Origin: an uncultured Collinsella sp.
Lineage (GTDB): Bacteria > Actinomycetota > Coriobacteriia > Coriobacteriales > Coriobacteriaceae
Length of the DNA stretch: 50,799 bases
Assembly: GCA_900768795.1 (NCBI GenBank)
Contig: CAAGEH010000021.1
Location: 1 to 50,799 of the forward strand
Direction: 5' to 3'
Positions within the stretch are counted from its first letter, which is position 1; each line of letters starts with the position of its first letter. Positions 16,306 to 24,686 of this stretch are shown piece after piece. The notes beneath the pieces are model-generated. The model saw nothing but the letters and a program-made list of their open reading frames with translations. It had not been told where the DNA came from and ran no database searches. The position numbers and the translations under genes were made by a program.

Positions 16306-16375
16306 TTTGAATTATGAAGCCCGTCATCCTCCCGATGGCGGGCTTTTTGCTGCCAAGCGCCGGGATTCGAACCCG
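16288..16375 (+). repeat. 88-bp direct repeat, copy 2, with truncated third element
   Basis: Exact copy of 15911-15998 at an offset of 377 bases. It ends within the inverted T-arm of a third structured element, where the array stops and unrelated sequence begins. Confidence 0.95.
16318..16348 (+). terminator. Terminator after repeat copy 2
   Basis: Identical to the tRNA-Glu terminator at 15941-15971. Confidence 0.85.
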
Positions 16376-16535
16376 ACAAGGCACAGCCTGTTTTCACTTG
16401 AGGCTTGCGCCGCGATGAGATGCCTCAAATAATCGGCCCACACCGCCGTCCGCCTTTTGCCTCCCCCACACAAAGCCACCTCCCCAGAAGACCCATGATA
16501 AAATCGGGTCAATAAACGCACGAGGAGGCAACGCC

Positions 16536-19500
16536 ATGACCGACGCTCTATCCTGCATGTTTCACGCCCTGCGCAACCATCTTTCGCGCATGCTCGCGCT
16601 CGCTGCGTTCTGCGCCCTAGGGCTCGCCCTTGCCACAACGCCCGCTTTTGCCGATGACGCTGTAACCACGATCGACATCTCTGGTAAAGGCGCCAACACC
16701 ACCGTCACCATCGACAAGCCGGGCTCTTACCGCCTTTGCGGCTCCAGCAGTACAACATGGGTTCACGTCAAAACGGGAAACGTCACTCTCTATCTTGCCG
16801 ACGGCCTCAACATCAATCCCGGTATCTCGGCCAATACGGGCAAGACATGCCCTTCGATAAAGATTGAAAACACGGGCGGAACCGTCAACATCATCAGCGA
16901 GGCGAACGCCCAGGCAAAGCTGTCGAGCTATCTGACGAGCCCCGCGATCCAGAAGGAGGGAACGCAAACCAAGCTTGTGTTCTCCACGGCCGATTCCGAA
17001 CACCCGGGAACCATCAGCGCGACAGCGGCTACTGGCAGCATGTCCGCCGGCATTGGCACTAACTACAAGCTCGTCTCCAATGGAGTCACCGGAAACATTG
17101 TCTTCAAAAGCGGCAAAGTAATCGCTCGAGGCGGGACCGATGCTGCAGGCATCGGCGGCGGTTCCGGTGGCAGTGTCAACGGGATCACAATTGAAGGCAC
17201 CGCAACTATCGAAGCATACGGCAGCGCGGGCGGCGCGGGAATCGGATACGGCTTTCACGGGACCATGCGAAACATCACCATCAAAGGCGGCAACGTCACG
17301 GCAAAGGGCGGCGATAGCGGTGCTGGAATCGGATGCGGTCGCGACGAGCAGGGCCTCACCCATGGCACCATCATAATCGAGGGTGGAACCGTCAATGCCA
17401 CGGGCGGCAAGTTTGGCGCAGGCATCGGCGGGTCGTTCCGCTCAAAGGTCAACAGCATTGTGATCAAAGGCGGGACCGTCAAGGCGATCGCCGGTGAATA
17501 CGCCTGCGGCATCGGCAGTGGCGGCGGAACGGCCAACGAACACTGGTGCAAGTCGATCACCATATCCGGCGGAAACATCATTGCTTTTGGCGGTGGAGCG
17601 AGCTCGTCCCACGCTGCCGCCATCGGCAACGATGGCAAAGCGACCGGACGCCAGACCATTACCATCACGGGCGGCATCGTTCGTGCCTACGCGACAAGCG
17701 ACCACGCCCACGCCATCGGCGGAGGTGGCACGAACGGCCCCGGGTCATATCCACATGTAGCGGTCGACATCAGCGGCGGAACCATCATTGCCAAAGGGGG
17801 CAGCAAAGCGAGCGCCTTTGGCTCTAAGGGCAACGGATACAACACCCAAAAAGGCAAATACTTTGCAGCAACCATCACGGGAGGCTCCATCCTCTTTGCC
17901 GCGGGCGGTTCCGTAACCAACTTGGGCACATTTCAGGTTGACCCCACCGATGCCGCCCACAATAAGGTTTCCCCCACAGCGGCAACCATGGGCACGCTGG
18001 AAAACAAACAGCTCGACCTTGGCAAATCCCAGGCCGTCGTCAAAGGTCTGAGCAGCAACTATGGCATGAACGATGTCACCGCGATAAGTCTTGATGACGA
18101 GTTTGGCAACGGCAAGAAAGACGTGCTCTTTTGTCCCTGGCTGCCCGCGGAGACAACGCTTGTACGCGTCGATGCAAGCGTGCAATCGCAAAACGTTCCC
18201 TATACGGGCTCTGCCGCGTCCGGAAAGACCGGAACGCTGCATCCGGCATGCAAGCTCACCCTCTCCCCGTATGGAATAGGGACAGACGGCCACGCCCTTG
18301 CCCTGTTCGGAGAAGGCGTTGAGGCGATCCAGCCTGCCATCGCAACAGGGCAAGTTGCCGAGCGCTACACGGCCTCACCCAACCCCTATAGCGAGCAGGT
18401 GATGGATGCCAGCGGGAAGCTCTCCCCAAACGTCACGGTAAACGGCACTCGCCTGACCGATGCGCAGGGCAACTGGATCTACAGCGACGGCACCGATGGC
18501 TCGGGATCCTACGGCTCGTATACGCTGTATGCGCAGATGCGTCCGGCATCCTACACAGTCCATTTCGACGCCAACGCGCCCGCAGGCTCAAGCGCCACGG
18601 CATCGGGTGCCGCGCCCGATGACATAGTCGCCAAATACGGCAAAACCTACAAAATCGGCGAGGGTTCTACGCTCTTTATTCCGGGATACACGCTCAGCGG
18701 TTGGAACACCGCTGCCGATGGGAGCGGCACTGCCTTTGCCCCCGGAGAGGCCGCGAGCAACCTTTCCGACACCGATGGCGCAACCATCACGCTCTACGCC
18801 CAGTGGACACGCAAACCCTATACGATTCATTTCGAAGGCGGAAAGGGCGCTACCGGCCATATGGATGACGCGCTGTTCGACATCGACGTCGCAGGTCAGC
18901 TTCCCGCCAACCGCTTTAGCAAGCCTGGATACACCTTTGCCGGCTGGGCACCCTCCGCATCTGTGGGCGGCGCGATCTCTGACGGCGCATGGGTCACGAA
19001 TCTCTGTGCGAAAGACGTCGACGGCAATATCCTCCTCGACGCGAACGGCTCGCCCATAGGCCTAACTCTCACGGCTCGCTGGATTGACAACAACGTCAGC
19101 GCGCACGACGTTGCCGTCACCGTCGGTATCGACAACAGTGCCGCGAAAGGCTTTGCGTCGAGGCTCACACTCGTTAACGGAGAGACTTCCTTTGCCCCCT
19201 TCGAGGAGAAGACCGACGCATCGGGAGCGACATACTATGCGCTGAAGCGCGAAGGCGCGCTTCCCGCTGGCACGTACGCGCTTATGCTTGACGACAAGGA
19301 CACTGGCAAGACTGTCGAAGTAGGCGATGACGCCGATGTCGCGTCCCTCAACCTCTACTCGTTTGCCACCAGCTGCGATAGCAAGCTTGCAGGGGTCGAT
19401 GTCCAGCCGAGCTGGTCCATCGCAGCGGGTACCGATACGGTGTACTTGGAGGGATCACACGTATCCCTAACGGCACACGGAGCTGCGCGCGGGTACGCAT

Positions 19501-20357
19501 TCGATCAATGGACCTCGCCCGACGGCACCGTGCACTTTGCAGAGAGCTCGTCCGAGACATCCAATCCGACCACGGTCGTTGTAGACAGGGCGCTCGCGAT
19601 GTACGCCACCTCGCGCCCCATCGATTATTGCATTCGCTTTGACCCCAATGCAGACCACGCCACGGGCACCATGGGCGAGCAGACACTCACCTACGACATT
19701 GAAGCAGACCTCTTTACCTGTGGTTTTGCACGTACAGGCTATACCTTTGCCGGCTGGAATACAAAGCCGGACGGCAGCGGGGACACCTTCGCAGACGGCG
19801 CTGCTGTCAAAAATCTCATGGATAGCGAGGGCACTTTGACGCTCTTCGCCCAGTGGAAACCCATCGCCTATTTCGTGCATTTCGATGGCAATCTTGCCGA
19901 TGGCTCCGCCATGCAATCCATCGAGGCAACCTACGGGCAAGCCTTCTACTTGCCCGAAAACACGTTTGTCTTCCACAACGACGGACTGGCAGATTCGACG
20001 TTTATCGGTTGGAACACGCAACGCGACGGATCGGGCGATACCTATGAGGATGCACAACAGGTTATAAACCTCTGCTCTGAACAGGGCGCCTCGATCACGC
20101 TCTACGCGCAGTGGCGCGATCCCGAGCCCACGCCGACTCCGGCCCCTGAGCCCAAACCCGATCCCGAGCCGATCCCTGGTACGAGCGGCGACACGAACCA
20201 GAAAACACCTCAGCGACCAAACGGCACAAAATCCAAAGGTCATAGCAGCGGTCTACCCGGCACCGACGACGAATTACCTCTGTGGATGGCGATAGGCGCC
20301 CTTGGCATCGCTGCGGTCTCCCTCGGAGCCTCTCGCATGAAAAGAAGCGCACGGTAG
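16536..20357 (+). CDS. Large cell-wall-anchored surface protein with InlB-type repeats
   Basis: A 1273-residue exported protein, probably a surface adhesin or host-interaction factor. Order: signal peptide (1-39, ending AFADD), a Gly-rich repeat region (about 95-480) with recurring GAGIG.G and IKGGNVTAKGG units that suggests a beta-helix, a middle domain, then Listeria-Bacteroides/InlB B-type repeats near 672, 761, 1030 and 1111 (YTVHFDAN...GYTLSGWNTAADGSGT...LYAQW). A Pro/Glu-rich linker follows from about 1195, then the sorting signal LPGTD near 1240, a hydrophobic helix and a KRSAR tail. The fifth motif residue is Asp rather than Gly. The start is ATG 16536 with GAGGAGG. A terminator follows. 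Ligand unknown. Confidence 0.9.
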   Translation: MTDALSCMFHALRNHLSRMLALAAFCALGLALATTPAFADDAVTTIDISGKGANTTVTIDKPGSYRLCGSSSTTWVHVKTGNVTLYLADGLNINPGISANTGKTCPSIKIENTGGTVNIISEANAQAKLSSYLTSPAIQKEGTQTKLVFSTADSEHPGTISATAATGSMSAGIGTNYKLVSNGVTGNIVFKSGKVIARGGTDAAGIGGGSGGSVNGITIEGTATIEAYGSAGGAGIGYGFHGTMRNITIKGGNVTAKGGDSGAGIGCGRDEQGLTHGTIIIEGGTVNATGGKFGAGIGGSFRSKVNSIVIKGGTVKAIAGEYACGIGSGGGTANEHWCKSITISGGNIIAFGGGASSSHAAAIGNDGKATGRQTITITGGIVRAYATSDHAHAIGGGGTNGPGSYPHVAVDISGGTIIAKGGSKASAFGSKGNGYNTQKGKYFAATITGGSILFAAGGSVTNLGTFQVDPTDAAHNKVSPTAATMGTLENKQLDLGKSQAVVKGLSSNYGMNDVTAISLDDEFGNGKKDVLFCPWLPAETTLVRVDASVQSQNVPYTGSAASGKTGTLHPACKLTLSPYGIGTDGHALALFGEGVEAIQPAIATGQVAERYTASPNPYSEQVMDASGKLSPNVTVNGTRLTDAQGNWIYSDGTDGSGSYGSYTLYAQMRPASYTVHFDANAPAGSSATASGAAPDDIVAKYGKTYKIGEGSTLFIPGYTLSGWNTAADGSGTAFAPGEAASNLSDTDGATITLYAQWTRKPYTIHFEGGKGATGHMDDALFDIDVAGQLPANRFSKPGYTFAGWAPSASVGGAISDGAWVTNLCAKDVDGNILLDANGSPIGLTLTARWIDNNVSAHDVAVTVGIDNSAAKGFASRLTLVNGETSFAPFEEKTDASGATYYALKREGALPAGTYALMLDDKDTGKTVEVGDDADVASLNLYSFATSCDSKLAGVDVQPSWSIAAGTDTVYLEGSHVSLTAHGAARGYAFDQWTSPDGTVHFAESSSETSNPTTVVVDRALAMYATSRPIDYCIRFDPNADHATGTMGEQTLTYDIEADLFTCGFARTGYTFAGWNTKPDGSGDTFADGAAVKNLMDSEGTLTLFAQWKPIAYFVHFDGNLADGSAMQSIEATYGQAFYLPENTFVFHNDGLADSTFIGWNTQRDGSGDTYEDAQQVINLCSEQGASITLYAQWRDPEPTPTPAPEPKPDPEPIPGTSGDTNQKTPQRPNGTKSKGHSSGLPGTDDELPLWMAIGALGIAAVSLGASRMKRSAR

Positions 20358-20432
20358 TCACAAGGCTGCAGCCACACCCCTGCCGCCTGCACACGGCATC
20401 GCTCTCAGGCTTTCCGGCATCCCCGCAGCACA

Positions 20433-20465
20433 AAAAGGAGCCCCGCGCAAAGCAGGGCTCCTTTT
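20433..20465. terminator. Bidirectional terminator
   Basis: AAAAGGAGCCC (20433-20443) pairs with GGGCTCCTTTT (20455-20465), giving A- and T-runs for both strands. It serves the plus-strand surface protein and the minus-strand glutamine synthetase. Confidence 0.9.
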
Positions 20466-20491
20466 CATCTACCGTGGCAACTCAGCTGAGA

Positions 20492-22579
20492 TTACACGTA
20501 GAACAGGATGTCGTCGTAGGTCGGAACGGGCCAGTAATCGCGGGCCACGAGCTCTTCCATAGCGTCGACAGCGGCGCGAAGCTTGTCCATCGCGGGAATG
20601 ACCTCGTGAGCATACTTGTTAGCCTGCTCCTGACCCTCGAGGGCCTCGGCCTCCTTATGAACGGCGTCGAGCGCCTTGATGGAGTCATTGATCTCGGTGA
20701 TGCCGCGGCAAAGCTTATTGAGCGTGTTCTGCTCGCACTGCATGGCGGCATCGGCACCGGCTGCGCGAATGGTCTCAAGGCCCTTGGCGACCTTGGTCGC
20801 GTATGCGGTGATGACCGGACGATAGGTACGACGTGCCTCGCGAATCATCGTGGTTGCCTCGATGTTCATGAGCTTGTTGTACTTCTCGAGCTTGCAGTCG
20901 TAACGGCACTGGGCCTCGACCTTAGTGAGAACGCCCATCGACTCAAAGAGCTCGAGGTTCTTCTCGGCAACGAAGGCGGGCAGGGCATCAGCGGTGGTCT
21001 TGTTGTTGAGCAGGCCGCGCTTCTCGGCCTCGACGGGCCACTCAGCGGAATAGCCGTCGCCGGAGAAGAGGATGCGCTTGTGCTCGGAGAGGACCTTCTT
21101 GCAGTACTCGAGCGCGGCGTCCTGGAACTGATCCTCGGGCGTGCCCTCGAGAGCGTCCGCGAACTCCTTGAGCGACTTTGCGACCGCGGTGTCGAGCACC
21201 ATGTTGGGGTCAGCGACGTTCTGCTCGGAACCGCAGGCGCGGAACTCGAACTTGTTGCCCGTGAAGGCAAACGGAGAGGTGCGGTTGCGGTCGGTGTTGT
21301 CCTGCATCAGCTTGGGCAGCGTGTCGGCGCCCAGGTCGAGCACGCCGTGGGTGGCGTGGACAGAAGCCTTGCCGTCGGCGATCTTCTGAACGACCTCGGT
21401 GAGCTGGTCGCCCAGGAAGATGGAGACAATCGCCGGAGGCGCCTCGTTGGCGCCTAGGCGGTGGTCGTTACCGCAGGAGGCAACGGAGGCACGCAGCAGG
21501 TCCTGATAATCGTCAACTGCCTGGATAACAGCCGTGAGGAACACGATGAACTGCAGGTTATCGAGCGGGGTGTCGCCCGGATCGAGCAGGTTCTCGGACT
21601 CGGTACCGATAGACCAGTTGTTGTGCTTGCCGGAACCGTTGATGCCGTCGAACGGCTTCTCGTGGAGCAGGCAGACCAGGTCGTGGCGGGAAGCGATGAG
21701 CTTCATCTTCTCCATCATGACGAGGTTCTGGTCGATCGCCTCATTGAGCTCCTCGTAAACCGGCGCGAGCTCGTGCTGGCAGGGAGCGACCTCGTTGTGC
21801 TTGGTCTTGGCGGGAATGCCGAGCGCCCAGAGCTCGTCGTCGAGGTCCTTCATGTACGCGGAGACCGTCGGGCGGATGGCTCCGAAGTAGTGCTCCTCGA
21901 GCTCCTGGCCCTTGCAAGGTGCGGCACCGAACAGAGTGCGGCCGGTGATGACGAGGTCCTGACGCTTGCGATATGCGTCCTTCTTGATCAGGAAGTACTC
22001 CTGCTCGTCACCGACGGAGGGGACGACCTTCTTGGGTTTCTTGCCAAAAAGGGCAAGCACGCGCTTGGCCTCATGGTCGAGCACGGTCATGGAGCGCAGA
22101 AGCGGGGTCTTCTTGTCGAGCGCCTCGCCCGTGTAGGAGCAGAAAGCGGTCGGGATGCACAGAACCTCGTCCTTGATGAACGCCGGGCTCGTGGCATCCC
22201 ATGCGGTGTAGCCGCGCGCCTCGAACGTCGCGCGCAGGCCGCCGTTGGGGAAGCTGGAGGCGTCCGGCTCGCCCTGAATGAGGTTCTTGCCCGTGAACTT
22301 GGTGATGGCGGTACCGTCATGGTTGGGCTCGAGGAAGCTGTCGTGCTTCTCGGAAGTGATGCCCGAAAGCGGCTGGAACCAGTGAGCGTAGTGCGTGGCG
22401 CCCTTGGAGATGGCCCAGACCTTCATGGCGTGAGCAACAGCGTTAGCCACGTCCAGGTCCAGCGGCTTGCCGTCTTCGATGGTTGCGGCAAGGCGCTTGT
22501 AGATGTCCTTGGGGAGGTAGTCCTTCATGACTTCCTCGGAGAACACCATGGTCCCGAAGCGGTCGGTAAGATCGGCCAT
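20492..22579 (-). CDS. glnN: Glutamine synthetase type III
   Basis: A 695-residue enzyme making glutamine from glutamate, ammonia and ATP in the cytosol. The length and the N-terminal GSIII domain (RFGTMVFSEEVMKDYLPKD) set it apart from the 440-470-residue types I and II. Seen: THYAHWFQPLSG (GSIII signature), FLEPNHDG, the glutamate and metal site EVAPCQHELAPVYEE, and the ATP-region NGSGKHNNWSIG near residue 320. The start is ATG 22579 with GGGAG upstream. It stands alone and divergent from metF. GSIII is common in Bacteroidetes and some gut Actinobacteria and Firmicutes. No GlnR or riboswitch site was recognised upstream. Confidence 0.95.
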   Translation of the reverse strand: MADLTDRFGTMVFSEEVMKDYLPKDIYKRLAATIEDGKPLDLDVANAVAHAMKVWAISKGATHYAHWFQPLSGITSEKHDSFLEPNHDGTAITKFTGKNLIQGEPDASSFPNGGLRATFEARGYTAWDATSPAFIKDEVLCIPTAFCSYTGEALDKKTPLLRSMTVLDHEAKRVLALFGKKPKKVVPSVGDEQEYFLIKKDAYRKRQDLVITGRTLFGAAPCKGQELEEHYFGAIRPTVSAYMKDLDDELWALGIPAKTKHNEVAPCQHELAPVYEELNEAIDQNLVMMEKMKLIASRHDLVCLLHEKPFDGINGSGKHNNWSIGTESENLLDPGDTPLDNLQFIVFLTAVIQAVDDYQDLLRASVASCGNDHRLGANEAPPAIVSIFLGDQLTEVVQKIADGKASVHATHGVLDLGADTLPKLMQDNTDRNRTSPFAFTGNKFEFRACGSEQNVADPNMVLDTAVAKSLKEFADALEGTPEDQFQDAALEYCKKVLSEHKRILFSGDGYSAEWPVEAEKRGLLNNKTTADALPAFVAEKNLELFESMGVLTKVEAQCRYDCKLEKYNKLMNIEATTMIREARRTYRPVITAYATKVAKGLETIRAAGADAAMQCEQNTLNKLCRGITEINDSIKALDAVHKEAEALEGQEQANKYAHEVIPAMDKLRAAVDAMEELVARDYWPVPTYDDILFYV

Positions 22580-22981
22580 ACGGAACTCCCTTCGTATCGG
22601 CACCGCGCGGTTTGTGCGGTGTGGTTACCAACGAACGAGTCAGAGATTAACCGCGTCGTGTTTCGTCACGATTAACGAACTGTTGCAGACTCGAAACATA
22701 TCTGTGAGATTACCGCAACAGATTTATAAATTCGTCTTCATCGGCGCATCGATTGCATAAAAAGCATGCTGAACCATATTTTATGAATAGCCCGAAAACG
22801 CCGTTCGCGAAATCTGCGTGTTCGCACGTCTTGCCCCGTCGATTCCCCATCGCTTCCTCCATTCGCAAAACCGATAGCCGCCAATCTGACTTTTATATCG
22901 GCAAGCGGAATCCTGCGCGGGCGCACGGCGTGTACCTGCGGTAAAATTCGAGCATTCCACAGCTACTCGAAAGGACGCTCC
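22580..22981. other. Divergent intergenic region glnN-metF
   Basis: 402 bases, AT-rich in the middle (22640-22800), no gene seen. It should contain promoters for both flanking genes. A TAAAAT at 22942-22947, about 40 bases before metF, is a possible -10. I looked for SAM, cobalamin and glutamine riboswitch cores and found none that I could support. Confidence 0.5.
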
Positions 22982-23857
22982 ATGCGCGTTGCAGACATTT
23001 TCAGCGCAGCTCGATCGACGGGCACCCAGCCCATCTCGTTTGAGATGTTCCCTCCCAAAGGCGAGCTGACCCTCGATAAGGCCCGCGACGTCGCGCAGAA
23101 GCTCACATCGCTCAAACCGAGCTTCATCTCCGTGACGTGCTCGGCAGGCGGCTCGGGCAACGGTGCGACCACGGCTCCCATTGCCTCCATGATCGCCCGC
23201 GAGTTCGATACGCCCTCGGTAGCTCACCTAACCTGCGTCGGCTGCACCCACGAGCAGCTGGCACAAAAGATAGACGAGTACAAGGTGGCGGGTATCGAGA
23301 ACGTCCTCGCCCTTCGCGGGGACCTTCCCCAAAACACATCCGAGGAGGATGCCGCGCAATCGGCGTATCCCTTCGCCAAAGATATGATTCCCGAGCTTGT
23401 CGATGCCGGCTTCTGCGTCGGCGCGGCGGCGTATCCCGAGGGCCACATCGCCTGCGAGGACCTCGAGCTTTCGGTCCGTTATCTTAAGGAAAAGCAGGAT
23501 GCGGGCGCGAGCTTCTTCGTCACGCAGCTCTTTTTCGATAACGAGTATTTCTTCCGCTTTCGTGACCTCGCCGAAAAAGCGGGCATCACCGTTCCCATCA
23601 CCGCGGGAATCATGCCGTTCATGAGCAAGCAGCAGATCAGCCGCATGGTCTTCATGTGCGGCGCATCGCTTCCCTCTCCCGTCATCAAGATTCTCGCCAA
23701 ATACGAGGACGACCCCGAATCGCTGCGCCAGGCGGGCATTGAGTACGCCTGCCGTCAGCTCGAGGGTCTCCGCGATGCCGGCGCCGACGGGCTCCACGTC
23801 TACACGATGAACCGTCCCTCGGTCGCGCGCGCCGCTATCGAGGCGCTGCGCGCGTGA
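22982..23857 (+). CDS. metF: 5,10-methylenetetrahydrofolate reductase
   Basis: A 291-residue flavoprotein that reduces methylene-THF to methyl-THF, the methyl donor for MetH. Seen: SFEMFPPKGE near the N-terminus (catalytic Glu region), FISVTCSAGGSGNGATT, HLTCVGCTHEQL, LALRGDLPQ, and the substrate-binding FFVTQLFFDNEYFFRF, followed by GIMPFMS. Length matches bacterial MetF. The start is ATG 22982 with GAAAGGA. Its stop overlaps the next start (TGATG), so it is the first gene of a methionine operon with the MetH reactivation protein and metH. Confidence 0.95.
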   Translation: MRVADIFSAARSTGTQPISFEMFPPKGELTLDKARDVAQKLTSLKPSFISVTCSAGGSGNGATTAPIASMIAREFDTPSVAHLTCVGCTHEQLAQKIDEYKVAGIENVLALRGDLPQNTSEEDAAQSAYPFAKDMIPELVDAGFCVGAAAYPEGHIACEDLELSVRYLKEKQDAGASFFVTQLFFDNEYFFRFRDLAEKAGITVPITAGIMPFMSKQQISRMVFMCGASLPSPVIKILAKYEDDPESLRQAGIEYACRQLEGLRDAGADGLHVYTMNRPSVARAAIEALRA

Positions 23858-24621
23858 TGGACGTTCCGGCAGAGCTCGCGAGCCCCGCTCTCTATCGCGT
23901 CGATCCGGGCGCGCGCCCGCGTGTCGACCGAAAAGAGATGCTTCGCTACCTCGGGTATTCCGGACAAGAGATTTCTGATGAGCTCTGCCGCCGCATCGAA
24001 GCGGTAGTCGAGGAGCTCGAGCTCAGCATAGAGCCAAGCGGCGTGCGACGTGTCTTTGCCGTCGATGCAGCAGACGTCGACGAGGCGGGCGCCCCCTGCA
24101 TCAAACTCGAGGACACCGAAATCAAGCTGCGTGGGCGCGATATCTACCGACATCTCAAAGATGCCCGCTATTGCGCCGTGCTCGCCTGCACGCTGGGCAT
24201 GGCATGCGAGCGCAAGCTCCGCACGCTCAGCAGCCAGCAGCCGCTCGAGAGCGCCGTCTACGATGCCGCCTGCTCAGCCTATGTCGAGGCGGCGGTCGAG
24301 CAGATGGACACGGCAGTCAGAGACGCGGCGGCAAAGCAGGGATTCAACTGCAACTGGCGCTTTAGCCCGGGATACGGCGATTGCCCGCTCGAAGCCCAAC
24401 CCACGATACTCGCCGCGCTCAACGCGCATCGCCTGCTCGGCCTCACGACAACGGCAACCAACCTGCTCATGCCCACCAAAAGCGTGACGGCCGTCATCGG
24501 TCTGTTTACCGATGAGGTCCACGACGCCAACACGCGTCCGACCTGTACAATCTGTCGAATGCGGCAAACGTGCAGGTTCCGCGCCCAGGGTCAAACCTGC
24601 TACGGGGGCAAGCCCCAATAG
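23857..24621 (+). CDS. Stand-alone MetH reactivation-domain protein
   Basis: A 254-residue protein related to the C-terminal activation domain of cobalamin-dependent methionine synthase, which binds S-adenosylmethionine to re-methylate oxidised cob(II)alamin. The diagnostic stretch is RFSPGYGDCPLEAQPTIL near residue 168, followed by LGLTTTATNLLMPTKSVTAVIGL. The C-terminus has four cysteines (CTICRMRQTC and QTC) not typical of the MetH domain, perhaps a metal site. ATG 23857 overlaps the metF stop by one base; GTG 23854 is an alternative. The downstream metH lacks this domain, which supports the assignment. Confidence 0.88.
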   Translation: MDVPAELASPALYRVDPGARPRVDRKEMLRYLGYSGQEISDELCRRIEAVVEELELSIEPSGVRRVFAVDAADVDEAGAPCIKLEDTEIKLRGRDIYRHLKDARYCAVLACTLGMACERKLRTLSSQQPLESAVYDAACSAYVEAAVEQMDTAVRDAAAKQGFNCNWRFSPGYGDCPLEAQPTILAALNAHRLLGLTTTATNLLMPTKSVTAVIGLFTDEVHDANTRPTCTICRMRQTCRFRAQGQTCYGGKPQ

Positions 24622-24686
24622 TCGACGCGCGCGAACGTAAGCGCCCAGATGAACCGTTCCACCCATCGCAGAGATTCGAGACATCC

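Noticed and set aside
15911..16375. CRISPR array or integrase attachment-site tandem array
   Set aside because: The spacing, internal hairpins and tRNA 3' ends do not fit CRISPR repeats and spacers, and no cas or integrase gene is near. Retained instead as structured tRNA-linked repeats.
22580..22981. SAM, cobalamin or glutamine riboswitch before metF or glnN
   Set aside because: No recognisable conserved core of these riboswitch classes was found on either strand.
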